DNA of 64,000 nt from JBLMZI01 sp050258755 (GCA_050258755.1 JBLMZI010000007.1:186001-250000), one strand, 5' to 3'. Shown: positions 42,473-51,752, counted from the stretch's first letter. Notes: generated by a model from the letters alone, not told the origin. Program-made: numbers and translations.

Positions 42473-43920
42473 TGCCGCGCGAAGATTATGAAGTTGTGAT
42501 TGGCCTGGAAGTGCATACTGAGCTGAAAACCGCCTCCAAGGCGTTCTGCGGCTGCAAGGCCGAGTTCGGCGGCGAGCCGAACACGCATGTCTGTCCGGTC
42601 TGCCTCGGGATGCCCGGGGTACTGCCGGTGATCAACCGGACCCAGGTCGAATACGCGATTCGGACCTCGCTGGCATTGAACTGCCGGGTTGCTGAGTTCT
42701 GCAAGTTCGACCGCAAAAATTATTACTACCCGGACCTGCCGAAAAACTACCAGACTTCGCAGTATGACCTGCCGATCGGCCTGGCCGGCCATTTAATCGT
42801 TGAATTGGACGATGGACCAAAAACGATCGGTATTACGCGGGTGCACATGGAAGAGGATGCCGGGAAGCTGATTCACCAGGGAACGATTTCGACCACGCTC
42901 ACTTCCTTGGTGGACCTGAACCGGTCCGGCGTACCGCTGCTGGAGATTGTCTCCGAGCCGGATATGCGCTCTGCCAAGGAAGCCCGGCTGTATATGGAAA
43001 AAATGCGGGCGATTCTGCTGTTCCTTGGGGTTTCGGACTGCAAAATGCAGGAAGGTTCGCTGCGCTGCGATGCGAACATTTCACTTCGGCCGATCGGGGA
43101 GACCGAACTCGGCACCAAGACTGAAATCAAAAACATGAACTCGTTCCGCGCCCTGGAGCGGGCGATCGAATTCGAAATTGAGCGTCAGGCGGATATCCTG
43201 GACGATGGCGGCAGGATTATTCAGGAGACCCGGACCTGGGACGAAGAGCGGCAGGAGACCCTGTCCATGCGGTCCAAGGAAGAGGCGCACGATTACCGGT
43301 ATTTTCCCTGCCCGGATTTGCCGCCGCTCAAAATTGACCAGGCATGGATTGACCGGGTTTTCGCCGCACTGCCGGAACTGCCTGAAGCGGCCCGGGAACG
43401 TCTGGTCAAAGCTGGCCTGCCGGCCTATGACGCCGAGATTCTGACCTTGACCAAGGATACTCTGGATTTTTTTGATGCATGCAATGCATTGTATCCGAAC
43501 CCGAAAACGGTATCGAATTGGATGATGGGGGACTATTCGAGGCTGCTGAACCAGAACGGGCTGGAACTTAAGGACAGCAAGATCACGCCGGAACGGCTGG
43601 CCCAACTGCTGAAACTGATTGAGCGTGGGACGATCAGCGGAAAAATCGCCAAAACCGTTTTTGAGGAAATGTTTGCATCCGGAGATGATCCGGAGGTGAT
43701 CGTCAAGGAAAAAGGCCTGGTCCAAATTTCCGATGAATCAGCGGTTCTTGCTATTGTCCGCGATGTTATCGCGCAAAACCCCAAAGTGGTCGAGGACTTT
43801 CGGGCTGGCAAAGAAAAAGCGATGGGCTTTTTGGTCGGGCAGGTCATGAAAGCCAGCAAAGGCAAGGCCAATCCGGAGATGGCAAACCGGCTGCTGAAAC
43901 AGGAATTGGCCGGTGGCTAA
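42472..43920 (+). CDS. gatB: Asp-tRNA(Asn)/Glu-tRNA(Gln) amidotransferase subunit B
   Basis: A 482-residue GatB with the kinase-like cradle domain (VIGLEVHTELKT near the start, zinc-site Cys in CGCKAEFG and CPVCLGMPG) and the C-terminal YqeY-like tRNA-binding domain from about 330. It activates and amidates Asp- or Glu-tRNA. The presence of all three genes implies indirect synthesis of Gln-tRNA and/or Asn-tRNA, usual for Clostridia. Confidence 0.97.
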   Translation: MPREDYEVVIGLEVHTELKTASKAFCGCKAEFGGEPNTHVCPVCLGMPGVLPVINRTQVEYAIRTSLALNCRVAEFCKFDRKNYYYPDLPKNYQTSQYDLPIGLAGHLIVELDDGPKTIGITRVHMEEDAGKLIHQGTISTTLTSLVDLNRSGVPLLEIVSEPDMRSAKEARLYMEKMRAILLFLGVSDCKMQEGSLRCDANISLRPIGETELGTKTEIKNMNSFRALERAIEFEIERQADILDDGGRIIQETRTWDEERQETLSMRSKEEAHDYRYFPCPDLPPLKIDQAWIDRVFAALPELPEAARERLVKAGLPAYDAEILTLTKDTLDFFDACNALYPNPKTVSNWMMGDYSRLLNQNGLELKDSKITPERLAQLLKLIERGTISGKIAKTVFEEMFASGDDPEVIVKEKGLVQISDESAVLAIVRDVIAQNPKVVEDFRAGKEKAMGFLVGQVMKASKGKANPEMANRLLKQELAGG

Positions 43921-44105
43921 AACCGCTGCCGGATAATATAATGAAAAGATCGGACCCGTAAAGCGCCATCGGCTCTGGCGGGCGAAACAAGCGTAACAAT
44001 GGGAATGATTGATGGTTTTTGCCCAAGTGCTTAAACCACTGAATCTGGAAGCCGGCCTTGCGGCCGAGCCGTTTTCAAGGAAGACCGAAAAATGGAGGGG
44101 AGAAC

Positions 44106-45290
44106 ATGCGGGAGGTATTTGCGTTTGACAAAGACTGGTTCCACGAGAAAGGCGCTACGGTGCAGATCGTGGATACCACTTTGCGCGACGGAGAACAGAC
44201 GGCTGGTGTGGTGTTTTCCAATCAGGAAAAGATTCGCATTGCCAAATATCTTGATGAACTGGGCGTCCATCAAATCGAAGTCGGCATTCCGGTCATGGGC
44301 GGTGATGAGAAACGGTCCATCCGCGAGATCGTCGATATGGGTCTGAAAGCCAGCATCATGGCCTGGAACCGGGCGGTGATCAGCGACATTAAAGAATCCA
44401 TCGACTGCAATGTGGATTCGGTCGCGATATCGATTTCGACTTCCGACATTCACATCGAACATAAACTGCAGACGACCCGCAGTGATGTGCTGCGGCGGAT
44501 GGCGGATGCGGTGAAATTTGCCAAGGACCACAAGCTGTATGTTTCCGTCAATGCGGAAGATGCTTCCCGGTCCGATACCGATTTTCTGGTGGAATTCGCA
44601 TTGATCGCGAAACATTGCGGGGCCAACCGGCTCCGTTTCTGTGATACGGTGGGCACCATGGACCCGCTCTCGACCTACCGAACCATCAAGATTTTGACCG
44701 AAGCGACCGGACTGGATGTGGAGATGCATACCCATAATGATTTCGGGATGGCGACCGCCAACGCGGTGGCCGGCGTTTATGCCGGCGCCAAGTATGTCGG
44801 CGTTACCGTGAACGGATTGGGTGAGCGGGCCGGTAACGCTTCTTTGCAGGAAGTTGTCATGAGCCTGAAACACCTGATGGGTGTGGATTTGAACTTTAAA
44901 ACCGAGAAATTCCGGGAAGTCGCGGAATATGTTGCCCAGGCTTCGGGACGGCTGGTTTCTCCGGCGCAGTGTATTGTCGGCTCGAACATCTTTGCGCATG
45001 AATCGGGCATTCACGGAGACGGCGTGTTGAAAAACCCGTTGAACTACGAGGTCTTTTCACCGCATGAAGTGGGATTGGAGCGCCAGATCGTGATTGGCAA
45101 GCATTCGGGAACCAGTGCGATCAAATCCAAATTCGCGGAATACGGCTATGATCTGAGTGAAGACGAAGCCCAGGAATTACTGGCGCGGGTGCGCGCAGCG
45201 GCCGTGGACCTGAAGCGTTCCCTGTTCGACAAGGAACTGGTCTTCATTCATGAGCAGTTTATGCGGGATAAGGGGAAAGAAGCCAAGTAA
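44106..45290 (+). CDS. Homocitrate synthase/Re-citrate synthase-type enzyme
   Basis: A 394-residue DRE-TIM metallolyase-family enzyme. The DTTLRDGEQ motif at 23-31 gives catalytic Arg27, metal ligand Asp28 and Glu30; MHTHNDFGMA holds the His metal ligands and GERAGN follows. It lacks the C-terminal allosteric domain of leucine-pathway LeuA. By motif it could be homocitrate synthase (NifV-like) or Re-citrate synthase, both of which condense acetyl-CoA with a 2-oxo acid. Its direct partner here is isocitrate dehydrogenase and there are no nif genes, which favours a citrate/2-oxoglutarate route (inference). ATG 44106 has TGGAGGGGAG upstream. Confidence 0.88.
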   Translation: MREVFAFDKDWFHEKGATVQIVDTTLRDGEQTAGVVFSNQEKIRIAKYLDELGVHQIEVGIPVMGGDEKRSIREIVDMGLKASIMAWNRAVISDIKESIDCNVDSVAISISTSDIHIEHKLQTTRSDVLRRMADAVKFAKDHKLYVSVNAEDASRSDTDFLVEFALIAKHCGANRLRFCDTVGTMDPLSTYRTIKILTEATGLDVEMHTHNDFGMATANAVAGVYAGAKYVGVTVNGLGERAGNASLQEVVMSLKHLMGVDLNFKTEKFREVAEYVAQASGRLVSPAQCIVGSNIFAHESGIHGDGVLKNPLNYEVFSPHEVGLERQIVIGKHSGTSAIKSKFAEYGYDLSEDEAQELLARVRAAAVDLKRSLFDKELVFIHEQFMRDKGKEAK

Positions 45291-45342
45291 AACGCTTCTG
45301 AAATGTAACGAAACCTTTTATTTTTGGCGAGGCGGGGAGTTG

Positions 45343-46614
45343 TTGAAGTTGACAGGTGCAAAAATTACCGTAACCAATGGTGTGCTGAACGTGCCAGATC
45401 ATCCGGTTATTCCTTTTATTATTGGGGACGGAACCGGTCCGGATATTTGGAAAGCGGCTTCGCGGGTGATGGATGCCGCAGTCGAAAAGGCATATGGCGG
45501 CAAAAAGTCAATCGTATGGATGGAAGTGCTGGCTGGCGAAAAGGCATTCAACGAAACCGGCGAATGGCTCCCCAAGGAGACGCTGGACAAGATCCGCGAA
45601 TACTTGATTGCGATCAAAGGGCCTTTGACCACCCCAATCGGTGGCGGAATCCGTTCACTGAACGTGGCTCTGCGCCAGGAATTGGACCTTTACGCCTGTG
45701 TGCGTCCGGTGAAATACTTTACCGGGGTTCCTTCGCCGGTGAAACGGCCGCAGGACACTGATATGATCATTTTCCGGGAAAACACCGAGGACATCTATGC
45801 CGGCATCGAATATCCAATGGATTCGGATCAGGCGAAAAAGCTGATTGATTTCCTTCAGAACGAGCTGGGCGTAACCAAGATCCGCTTTCCCGAAACCTCC
45901 GGCATCGGCATTAAGCCGGTCTCACAGGAAGGCACCGAAAGACTGGTGCGGGCAGCGATTAAATACGCGCTGGCGAAGGGCAGCAAAAACGTCACTTTAG
46001 TACACAAGGGCAATATCATGAAGTTCACCGAAGGCGCTTTTAAAAACTGGGGCTACGAACTCGCCGAGCGCGAGTTCGGGGACCGGGTGTTTACCTGGAA
46101 CCAGTATGACGCCATCAAGGACCGTGATGGCGAAAAGGCGGCCAATGCAGCGCAGTCCAAGGCGGAAGCGGAAGGCAAGCTCATCATTAAGGATGCCATC
46201 GCTGACATCTTCCTGCAGCAGATCCTGACCCGGCCGAAGGAATTCGATGTGATTGCGACCCTGAACCTGAACGGGGACTATATTTCCGACGCGCTCGCAG
46301 CCCAAATCGGCGGGATTGGGATCGCGCCCGGGGCGAACATCAATTATGTGACCGGACATGCGATTTTCGAAGCCACGCACGGCACCGCACCCAAATACGC
46401 CGATCTGGATAAGGTGAATCCGTCTTCCGTTCTGCTTTCGGGCGAAATGATGCTGCGTCATCTTGGATGGAACGAAGCGGCCGATCTGATCATGACTTCG
46501 ATGGAAAAAACGATCGCAAGCAAGGTAGTCACCTATGACTTCGCCAGACTGATGGAAGGCGCCACCGAAGTGAAATGTTCCGAATTCGCAAATGAATTGA
46601 TCAAAAACCTGTAG
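45343..46614 (+). CDS. icd: NADP-dependent isocitrate dehydrogenase
   Basis: A 423-residue enzyme very like Bacillus Icd. The substrate loop GGGIRSLNVALRQ is intact, and HGTAPKYAD carries the Lys-Tyr pair that marks NADP specificity. It converts isocitrate to 2-oxoglutarate. The start is uncertain: GGCGGGGAG is followed by three in-frame TTG codons at 45340, 45343 and 45349; 45343 gives M-K-L-T-G-A-K-I, the most natural beginning. It lies about 50 bases after the citrate-type synthase gene. A strong terminator follows. Confidence 0.93.
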   Translation: MKLTGAKITVTNGVLNVPDHPVIPFIIGDGTGPDIWKAASRVMDAAVEKAYGGKKSIVWMEVLAGEKAFNETGEWLPKETLDKIREYLIAIKGPLTTPIGGGIRSLNVALRQELDLYACVRPVKYFTGVPSPVKRPQDTDMIIFRENTEDIYAGIEYPMDSDQAKKLIDFLQNELGVTKIRFPETSGIGIKPVSQEGTERLVRAAIKYALAKGSKNVTLVHKGNIMKFTEGAFKNWGYELAEREFGDRVFTWNQYDAIKDRDGEKAANAAQSKAEAEGKLIIKDAIADIFLQQILTRPKEFDVIATLNLNGDYISDALAAQIGGIGIAPGANINYVTGHAIFEATHGTAPKYADLDKVNPSSVLLSGEMMLRHLGWNEAADLIMTSMEKTIASKVVTYDFARLMEGATEVKCSEFANELIKNL

Positions 46615-46659
46615 TCAAGGAAAAAACGGGCTTGCGGTAAATGCTCCCGAAAAAATCGA

Positions 46660-46707
46660 AACAGCCGGCGATTCGAAACCTGAATCGGCCGGCTGTTATT
46701 TTTTTTT
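46660..46707 (+). terminator. Terminator of the synthase-icd operon
   Basis: AACAGCCGGCGATTC pairs with GAATC(G)GCCGGCTGTT with one bulged G, followed by ATTTTTTTTT. Confidence 0.92.
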
Positions 46708-46804
46708 GGCAGAATCAACCGGGTTCTTAGCATGGATTCTATGGTTATGGCATTGGATAAAGCTGCGCAAGCTATGCGAAAAGCTTGATACGGAGGTTGT
46801 GCGC

Positions 46805-47131
46805 TTGAAGGAGTTTTCATTGCCGGGCGGCGTCCTTGCCACCCCTGAAGAAGTCGGGGTGAATGAGCAGCTGCATATCACTTATGACGGCCTCCTCAGC
46901 CGCCGTGGGGCGGATAAGATTTATCTTCGGGTCGGTTACGGGCAGAGCGGCCATTGGTTTGATATTCGGGATTACGAGATGCGGCATACGGAATCAGGTT
47001 GGGAGGCCTATGTGCCGATTCATCGTTCAGGCCAACTGAACTTCTGCTTTCGGGACCGGGCAGCCAATTGGGACAACAACAGCGGGCGGAACTGGGATAT
47101 TTCGGTCAGCCCGAATCGATTTTCTCACTAG
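46805..47131 (+). CDS. Stand-alone CBM25-type carbohydrate-binding protein, copy 1
   Basis: A 108-residue single-domain protein from a TTG start (46805) with GGAGG eight bases upstream. The frame is open further upstream, but the domain begins here and the length then matches its neighbour. The starch-binding family signature is clear: GGVLATPEEV near the start, then YDGLL, WEAYVPI and the diagnostic FRDRAANWDNNSGRNW. Such modules (CBM25/CBM53) bind alpha-1,4-glucans and are normally attached to amylases or starch synthases; here the module is free and has no signal peptide. It is followed by a second copy and a GT4 enzyme. Confidence 0.85.
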   Translation: MKEFSLPGGVLATPEEVGVNEQLHITYDGLLSRRGADKIYLRVGYGQSGHWFDIRDYEMRHTESGWEAYVPIHRSGQLNFCFRDRAANWDNNSGRNWDISVSPNRFSH

Positions 47132-47150
47132 TGAAAGGAGGTGACCGAAA

Positions 47151-47474
47151 ATGGCAAAAGCCGAAATCGAAGGCGGCGTGATTGCCACCCCGGTGCCGAT
47201 TACGGCCGGCGGATCAGTGCATATCATGTATAATGGATTGTTATCGGATTCCGGTGCCGACCAGGTGTTTATGCACGTCGGCTATGGGATGGCAGATCAA
47301 TGGAACATGGTAGAGGATCAGGTGATGGAACGCACCAAATGGGGTTGGGAAGTCTTGTGCAATGTACACGGTGATCAGCGGTTTAACTTCTGCTTTAAAG
47401 ACAGCGCAGCCAATTGGGATAACAATAACGGCCGCAACTGGAGCTATGAAATTCATAACGGTCAGCGGTATTAG
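47151..47474 (+). CDS. Stand-alone CBM25-type carbohydrate-binding protein, copy 2
   Basis: A 107-residue paralogue of the preceding gene, aligned end to end: GGVIATPVPI, YNGLLSDSGAD, VFMHVGYG, WEVLCNV and FKDSAANWDNNNGRNW. AAAGGAGGTGA precedes its ATG, a very strong ribosome binding site. No signal peptide, so it should be cytoplasmic and could coat or organise glycogen granules for the enzyme coded downstream (inference). Confidence 0.88.
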   Translation: MAKAEIEGGVIATPVPITAGGSVHIMYNGLLSDSGADQVFMHVGYGMADQWNMVEDQVMERTKWGWEVLCNVHGDQRFNFCFKDSAANWDNNNGRNWSYEIHNGQRY

Positions 47475-47597
47475 CGAATTGAGGCCAAGGAAAAACCAGC
47501 CTTGATTGGTTCGGCTTTCATAAAACTACCAGAAAAGGCTCATTCTACGAATGGGCTTTTTTGTGACAGCTCGATTTTTTGCAGGAGGCTTTTTATT

Positions 47598-48863
47598 TTG
47601 AGAGTTTTAATGCTGGCCTGGGAATATCCACCGCGGGTGGTGGGTGGACTGGCAATGCACGCATACGATCTTTCAGTGACCCTTTCGAACAATGGTCATG
47701 AGGTGTGCGTTATTACCTGCGGGAGCCCGGGTGTTCCGGTATACGAAGCGATGGACGGGGTTCAGGTTTACCGGGTTCAGCCTTATGACCTTCCATCCCG
47801 GGATATTGTCAGATGGGCGACGCAGCTGAATGTGGCTATGCTGGAGAAGGCGGTTCAGCTTTTCAGCCAGGAAACGGAATTTGATGTGATCCATGCGCAC
47901 GATTGGCTGGTGGCCTTTGCGGCCCGGGCCTTAAAGCACGCGTACCGGCTGCCGCTGGTGGTGACCATGCATGCGACCGAATATGGCCGGAACAATGGTA
48001 TTCACAACGAGGTTCAGCGTGATATCAGCAATATCGAGTGGTGGCTGACTTATGAATCGTGGCGAGTTATCTGTTGTTCCGGCTATATGAAGGGTGAACT
48101 GCAGCGGGTTTTTAATCTGCCTGAGGATAAAATTGCCCTGATTCCCAACGGGGTTTATCCTGAGCGTTTCAAACAGCTGGTGATACCGGATCATTTCAAA
48201 AGCCGGTTTGCGCTGCCGCATGAACGCATCATCTACTACGTGGGGCGCTTGGTTCAGGAGAAGGGTGTTCAGGTTCTGATTGACGCCGCCGGGACCATCC
48301 TGGCCGGATGCCCTGACGCCAAATTCGTGATCGCCGGAACCGGGCCTTATGAGCACTACCTGAAGAGTAAAGCGCGGGACCTCGGACTTGGAGAAAAGGT
48401 CCATTTTACCGGGTATCTCAACGATGAGGACCGGGATGCGCTTTATAAACTCGCGGAAATCGCCGTGTTCCCAAGTCTTTATGAACCGTTCGGCATTGTC
48501 GCTCTCGAAGCGATGGCCGCCGGGACCCCGGTTATCGTCTCCGATAGCGGGGGTCTTGCGGAAATAGTTCGGAATAATGAGGACGGTTTGTATACCGCGA
48601 CCGGATCCGCTCCGTCACTGGCCAATCAGGTTCTTCGGCTGCTGCACACGCCAGGGTTTGCCGGCCAAATTGCATTACGGGCCAGGGAAAAGGTCGAAGC
48701 CTGTTATGACTGGCGGGTCATTGCCCGGCAGACAGCCGAGGTCTATGAAGCGGTTTTGATGGAGAGCAAACAGCAAGGCTGGGGCGAACCGGAAAAGGCG
48801 CGGTGGAACCCGCTGAACAAACTCTTTGGCGAGCGGCGCCGGCGGAATGAGACCTTTAACTGA
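47598..48863 (+). CDS. GT4-family glycosyltransferase, starch/glycogen-synthase-like
   Basis: A 421-residue GT-B enzyme. The N-terminus (VLMLAWEYPPRVVGGLAMH) has the acceptor loop of retaining glycogen/starch synthases and the C-terminal part has the nucleotide-sugar-binding motif EPFGIVALEAMAAG with its E-x7-E pair. It probably extends an alpha-glucan (GlgA/GlgM-like) or makes maltose-1-phosphate. The TTG at 47598 is chosen because CAGGAGG lies seven bases upstream and the fold begins directly after. Two starch-binding proteins precede it. Confidence 0.88.
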   Translation: MRVLMLAWEYPPRVVGGLAMHAYDLSVTLSNNGHEVCVITCGSPGVPVYEAMDGVQVYRVQPYDLPSRDIVRWATQLNVAMLEKAVQLFSQETEFDVIHAHDWLVAFAARALKHAYRLPLVVTMHATEYGRNNGIHNEVQRDISNIEWWLTYESWRVICCSGYMKGELQRVFNLPEDKIALIPNGVYPERFKQLVIPDHFKSRFALPHERIIYYVGRLVQEKGVQVLIDAAGTILAGCPDAKFVIAGTGPYEHYLKSKARDLGLGEKVHFTGYLNDEDRDALYKLAEIAVFPSLYEPFGIVALEAMAAGTPVIVSDSGGLAEIVRNNEDGLYTATGSAPSLANQVLRLLHTPGFAGQIALRAREKVEACYDWRVIARQTAEVYEAVLMESKQQGWGEPEKARWNPLNKLFGERRRRNETFN

Positions 48864-48877
48864 ATTGCCAGTATAGC

Positions 48878-48906
48878 TTGAATCAGCCAACCACATATGG
48901 TATTAT
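48878..48906 (+). promoter_or_regulatory. Promoter of the tautomerase gene
   Basis: TTGAAT (48878-48883) and TATTAT (48901-48906) are 17 bases apart, about 28 bases before GTG 48934. Confidence 0.7.
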
Positions 48907-48933
48907 CTGGGCATTCAGATGGGGGGGAGAAAG

Positions 48934-49146
48934 GTGCCGGTAATATCTCTTGAAATCGGTGAATTGACGCCGGAACAGAAAAAACAGCTCATTCGCGAAC
49001 TGACGGCTTCCGCCTCGAAAATCACCTGTATTCCAGAACAAGCCTTTACGGTGGTCATCCATGAACTGAATAATCAGAATATCGGAATCGGCGGCATCGA
49101 TATCGGTGAACTGAAACGACGCTCAGCCGAGGGGAATTCTAAGTAA
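48934..49146 (+). CDS. 4-oxalocrotonate tautomerase-family protein
   Basis: A 70-residue protein. The catalytic residue of this family is Pro1, exposed after Met removal; the GTG at 48934 followed by CCG gives exactly this and has a GGGGGGAGAAAG site upstream, so the earlier in-frame ATG (48919) is rejected. The beta-alpha-beta fold is seen in PVISLEIG and the helix ending LTASAS, then VVIHEL. It is a small cytoplasmic hexameric tautomerase-like enzyme; substrate unknown. Confidence 0.87.
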   Translation: MPVISLEIGELTPEQKKQLIRELTASASKITCIPEQAFTVVIHELNNQNIGIGGIDIGELKRRSAEGNSK

Positions 49147-49170
49147 TTAAGAAGAGGGGCACTTCTGTAC

Positions 49171-49217
49171 GGCCTGGGATCTGAATCGGAAAACAGATCG
49201 CAGGCCGATTTTGTTTT
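49171..49217 (+). terminator. Terminator of the tautomerase gene
   Basis: GGCCTG-G-GATCTG (49171-49183) pairs with CAGATC-G-CAGGCC around one mismatch, followed by GATTTTGTTTTT. Confidence 0.85.
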
Positions 49218-49328
49218 TGGCAGGGGTTAGAACGCCAAAGATCCCCGGCTTCATCCAAATGACGTTATAATGAGTACAACACACAAGCGCCGACAACGAT
49301 TGTAAGCCAACTTGAGGAGCGATCAATC

Positions 49329-50444
49329 ATGGATAAGCTGTCAGTGCTGGTCGTCGACGACGCACCGGCCGACAAACGGTATTTGATTGAACTTGTCAAC
49401 GCGACCGGGGTTGCGGTCTGTGAGGGGACGGCTTCCACCGGTTTGCTGGCATTGGAACAGCTGAGAAAAAAGCGGTTTGACTGTGTGTTGCTGGATGTCA
49501 GGATGCCGGAACTGACCGGGGTGGAATGCCTGAAGCGGATCAAGGCCAATCTGGCCGATATGCCGGTGATTATGGCCGGTGAGGCCGGCGGGGATTCCAG
49601 TGATCAAATTGTTGCGGCATTGCAATACGGGTTGTTTGATTTCATCGTAAAACCGGCTACGGCGGATCGGGCCCGCGAATTTGAAGCCCTGAGCACGCAC
49701 CTTCGGCTGCTGTTCACGCAGGTTCAAGCCCTTCATCGCAGCCGTATGCTGTCGCTTCGGGAAGGAGCGGCCGCCGCGGAATTCGCCGCGGCAGCCGCGC
49801 GGGATTCGGGCGTGGCCAGGCGAATTCATGCCCAGCCATTTGACCTGCTGTTAATCGCTTCCTCAACCGGTGGGCCGAAGGCATTGGAGACCATTATTAC
49901 AAAACTCCCGGAACATATTCAAGTGCCGATTCTTTCGGTGCAGCACATGCCGCCGCTGTACACCCGAACGCTGGCTGATTCATTGAACGGAAAAAGCCGG
50001 ATTCAAGTGATGGAAGCGGTGGATGGCCAACCGCTTCAGCCCGGGGTCATGCTCATCGCCCCGGGAGGGCGGCACATGCGGGTAAAAGAAAAACCGGGCG
50101 CCTCTTCCGCGCTGCCCCGCTATTGTGTTGTTATGGATGACGGCCCGGCGGTCAACGGTGTGCGGCCAGCCGCTGACGTACTTTTTGAGTCTGTCGCGCA
50201 AACCTGGCCTGGCGCAAAGGTTATCACCGTGGTGCTTACCGGCATGGGCAGTGATGGGGTGAATGGATTGCGGCAGCTGAAACAGCGCTGTGACTGCAGC
50301 TGTATGACCCAGAGCCGGACCCCCTGCGTGGTGTACGGAATGCCCCGAAGTGTCTGCGATGCCGGTCTTTCAGACGAAACCGTCGATCTGCCGGACATCG
50401 CGGGCCGTATCGTTGAACTGGTTCTCGGCAAAAAGAATGGATAG
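49329..50444 (+). CDS. cheB: CheB-type protein-glutamate methylesterase/response regulator
   Basis: A 371-residue protein: receiver (Asp10-Asp11, phospho-acceptor Asp56, Lys108), a charged Ala-rich linker (about 140-165), then a CheB methylesterase domain with the triad Ser179 (ASSTGGP), His206 (VQHMPP) and Asp309 (GMGSDG). It would demethylate chemoreceptors or act in a related signalling pathway. The helix after GMGSDG contains an unusual cluster, RCDCSCMTQSRTPC, where relatives have few Cys. No other che genes are adjacent. GAGGAG precedes the ATG. Its stop is eight bases from that of the facing gene. Confidence 0.9.
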   Translation: MDKLSVLVVDDAPADKRYLIELVNATGVAVCEGTASTGLLALEQLRKKRFDCVLLDVRMPELTGVECLKRIKANLADMPVIMAGEAGGDSSDQIVAALQYGLFDFIVKPATADRAREFEALSTHLRLLFTQVQALHRSRMLSLREGAAAAEFAAAAARDSGVARRIHAQPFDLLLIASSTGGPKALETIITKLPEHIQVPILSVQHMPPLYTRTLADSLNGKSRIQVMEAVDGQPLQPGVMLIAPGGRHMRVKEKPGASSALPRYCVVMDDGPAVNGVRPAADVLFESVAQTWPGAKVITVVLTGMGSDGVNGLRQLKQRCDCSCMTQSRTPCVVYGMPRSVCDAGLSDETVDLPDIAGRIVELVLGKKNG

Positions 50445-50452
50445 GGAAAAGG

Positions 50453-51508
50453 CTACTTGCCGCCTCGCAAGGCCTTTTCCACCCGGGAAACCGCATCAGG
50501 CGAAACCCATTTTTTCCAGACTTCCGGATGGCGTTTCAAAAACAGCTGAGCTTCCTGATCCGGGTTGACGTTATTCTCTTTCAGGTCGGCCAGTGCCTCG
50601 CTGGTCAGCGCGCTGGTCATATGGAAACGACTTAAAAAAGACACAACTTCCGGTGCACGCTCCCTGAGATTCGGGGTGATTGCGATGGCCACCCTGGTGA
50701 CGGGGAATTCGCAGCGCCCGCTGGTTTGCCATACCTTGGCGTCATGCTTGGGTTCCTTCAACTGGATGAACGAATAGGTACCCATCAGGTTGGTCGGCTG
50801 CCAGTAATAGCCGACCCAGGGCTTCCCAGTTTTCACCGCTTCAAGGATCGAGTTTTCCAATGCCTTGTCCGAATCATGCTGCTTCAGCACATAGGATTGA
50901 TTCAGGCCATACGCGGCGAACTTCTTTTCGATAACAGGCTCCACGGTCCATGACGTAACCCCCCCGGAAAAAATCCCTTTTCCAGGATTGGCCGGGTCCT
51001 GAAACACCGATGCATATTTCGGAAGGTCCGTAACAGACCGAAGTCCGGGAGCCATCGGACGAATTCCGCGGGCGGCATCTCCTTTGACAACATAGGCGGG
51101 AACGAAAAACCCCTCCCGGTTGTCGTCAAAAATGGTTCCAAGCTCGACAATTTCGCCCTTTTTGATCTGCTGTGCGTATGCGGCGGAATCATAGATCCAG
51201 TATTCCATGTGGACATCGACATCACCGGTGCGGAGCGCTTCATGCAAAGCTTCCGATTTTGAGGTTGTTACCGCGGTTGGGTAGCCATAGCCGTTTTCAA
51301 CAATATATTTGGCGATGCTGTTGTGAAGGGTAATGCTGTCCCAACTGGCGCCGGCAAAAACGATGACCGGTTTCGTGCTTTGTTTTTCGACAGAATTGTC
51401 GGTATTTTGCCGGGAATCACTGCAACCGGGGACTGCGCTGAACAAGAGAGCTGTGACCAGTGTCAGGACAGCGTGTTTTACAACCGGAAAACGATTGAAA
51501 GGATTCAA
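50453..51508 (-). CDS. Glycine-betaine/proline-type ABC substrate-binding lipoprotein (OpuAC-like)
   Basis: A 351-residue lipoprotein with a short signal ending in the lipobox AVPGC. The body has the OpuAC fold of quaternary-amine binding proteins (Trp-rich ligand cage, DVDVHMEYW and VGYYWQPT). It is probably for compatible-solute or choline uptake, but the membrane and ATPase genes are not adjacent. A TTG at 51508 is used because CGGGAGGTG lies six bases upstream and gives a normal signal peptide; the open frame upstream would add about 47 polar residues. Confidence 0.87.
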   Translation of the reverse strand: MNPFNRFPVVKHAVLTLVTALLFSAVPGCSDSRQNTDNSVEKQSTKPVIVFAGASWDSITLHNSIAKYIVENGYGYPTAVTTSKSEALHEALRTGDVDVHMEYWIYDSAAYAQQIKKGEIVELGTIFDDNREGFFVPAYVVKGDAARGIRPMAPGLRSVTDLPKYASVFQDPANPGKGIFSGGVTSWTVEPVIEKKFAAYGLNQSYVLKQHDSDKALENSILEAVKTGKPWVGYYWQPTNLMGTYSFIQLKEPKHDAKVWQTSGRCEFPVTRVAIAITPNLRERAPEVVSFLSRFHMTSALTSEALADLKENNVNPDQEAQLFLKRHPEVWKKWVSPDAVSRVEKALRGGK

Positions 51509-51752
51509 AGAATACACCTCCCGATTCCGTTCTTTCTTCACAAGAGAACCCATGATGGGTGTATACATATCTACTTTAACAATACGCCCGGCAGTGCCGC
51601 CTTGACAAGCAATGACAATAATGGCCGGGTTTCCCCGAAATCTTGACAAATCATAGAAAAGACCACTACGCTTAAATCGTTAGTCAACGCGCGGTACTTG
51701 TCCCGCGGTTCATCCATTGTCGAGCGTTTCGTTATAAAAGGAGACGAAGATC

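Noticed and set aside
44041..44095. Attenuator before the citrate-type synthase
   Set aside because: The GGCC/GGCC hairpin is too short and the T-run too weak to support it.
44031..45014. Minus-strand open frame opposite the citrate-type synthase
   Set aside because: Shadow of a gene with intact DTTLRDGEQ and metal-ligand motifs.
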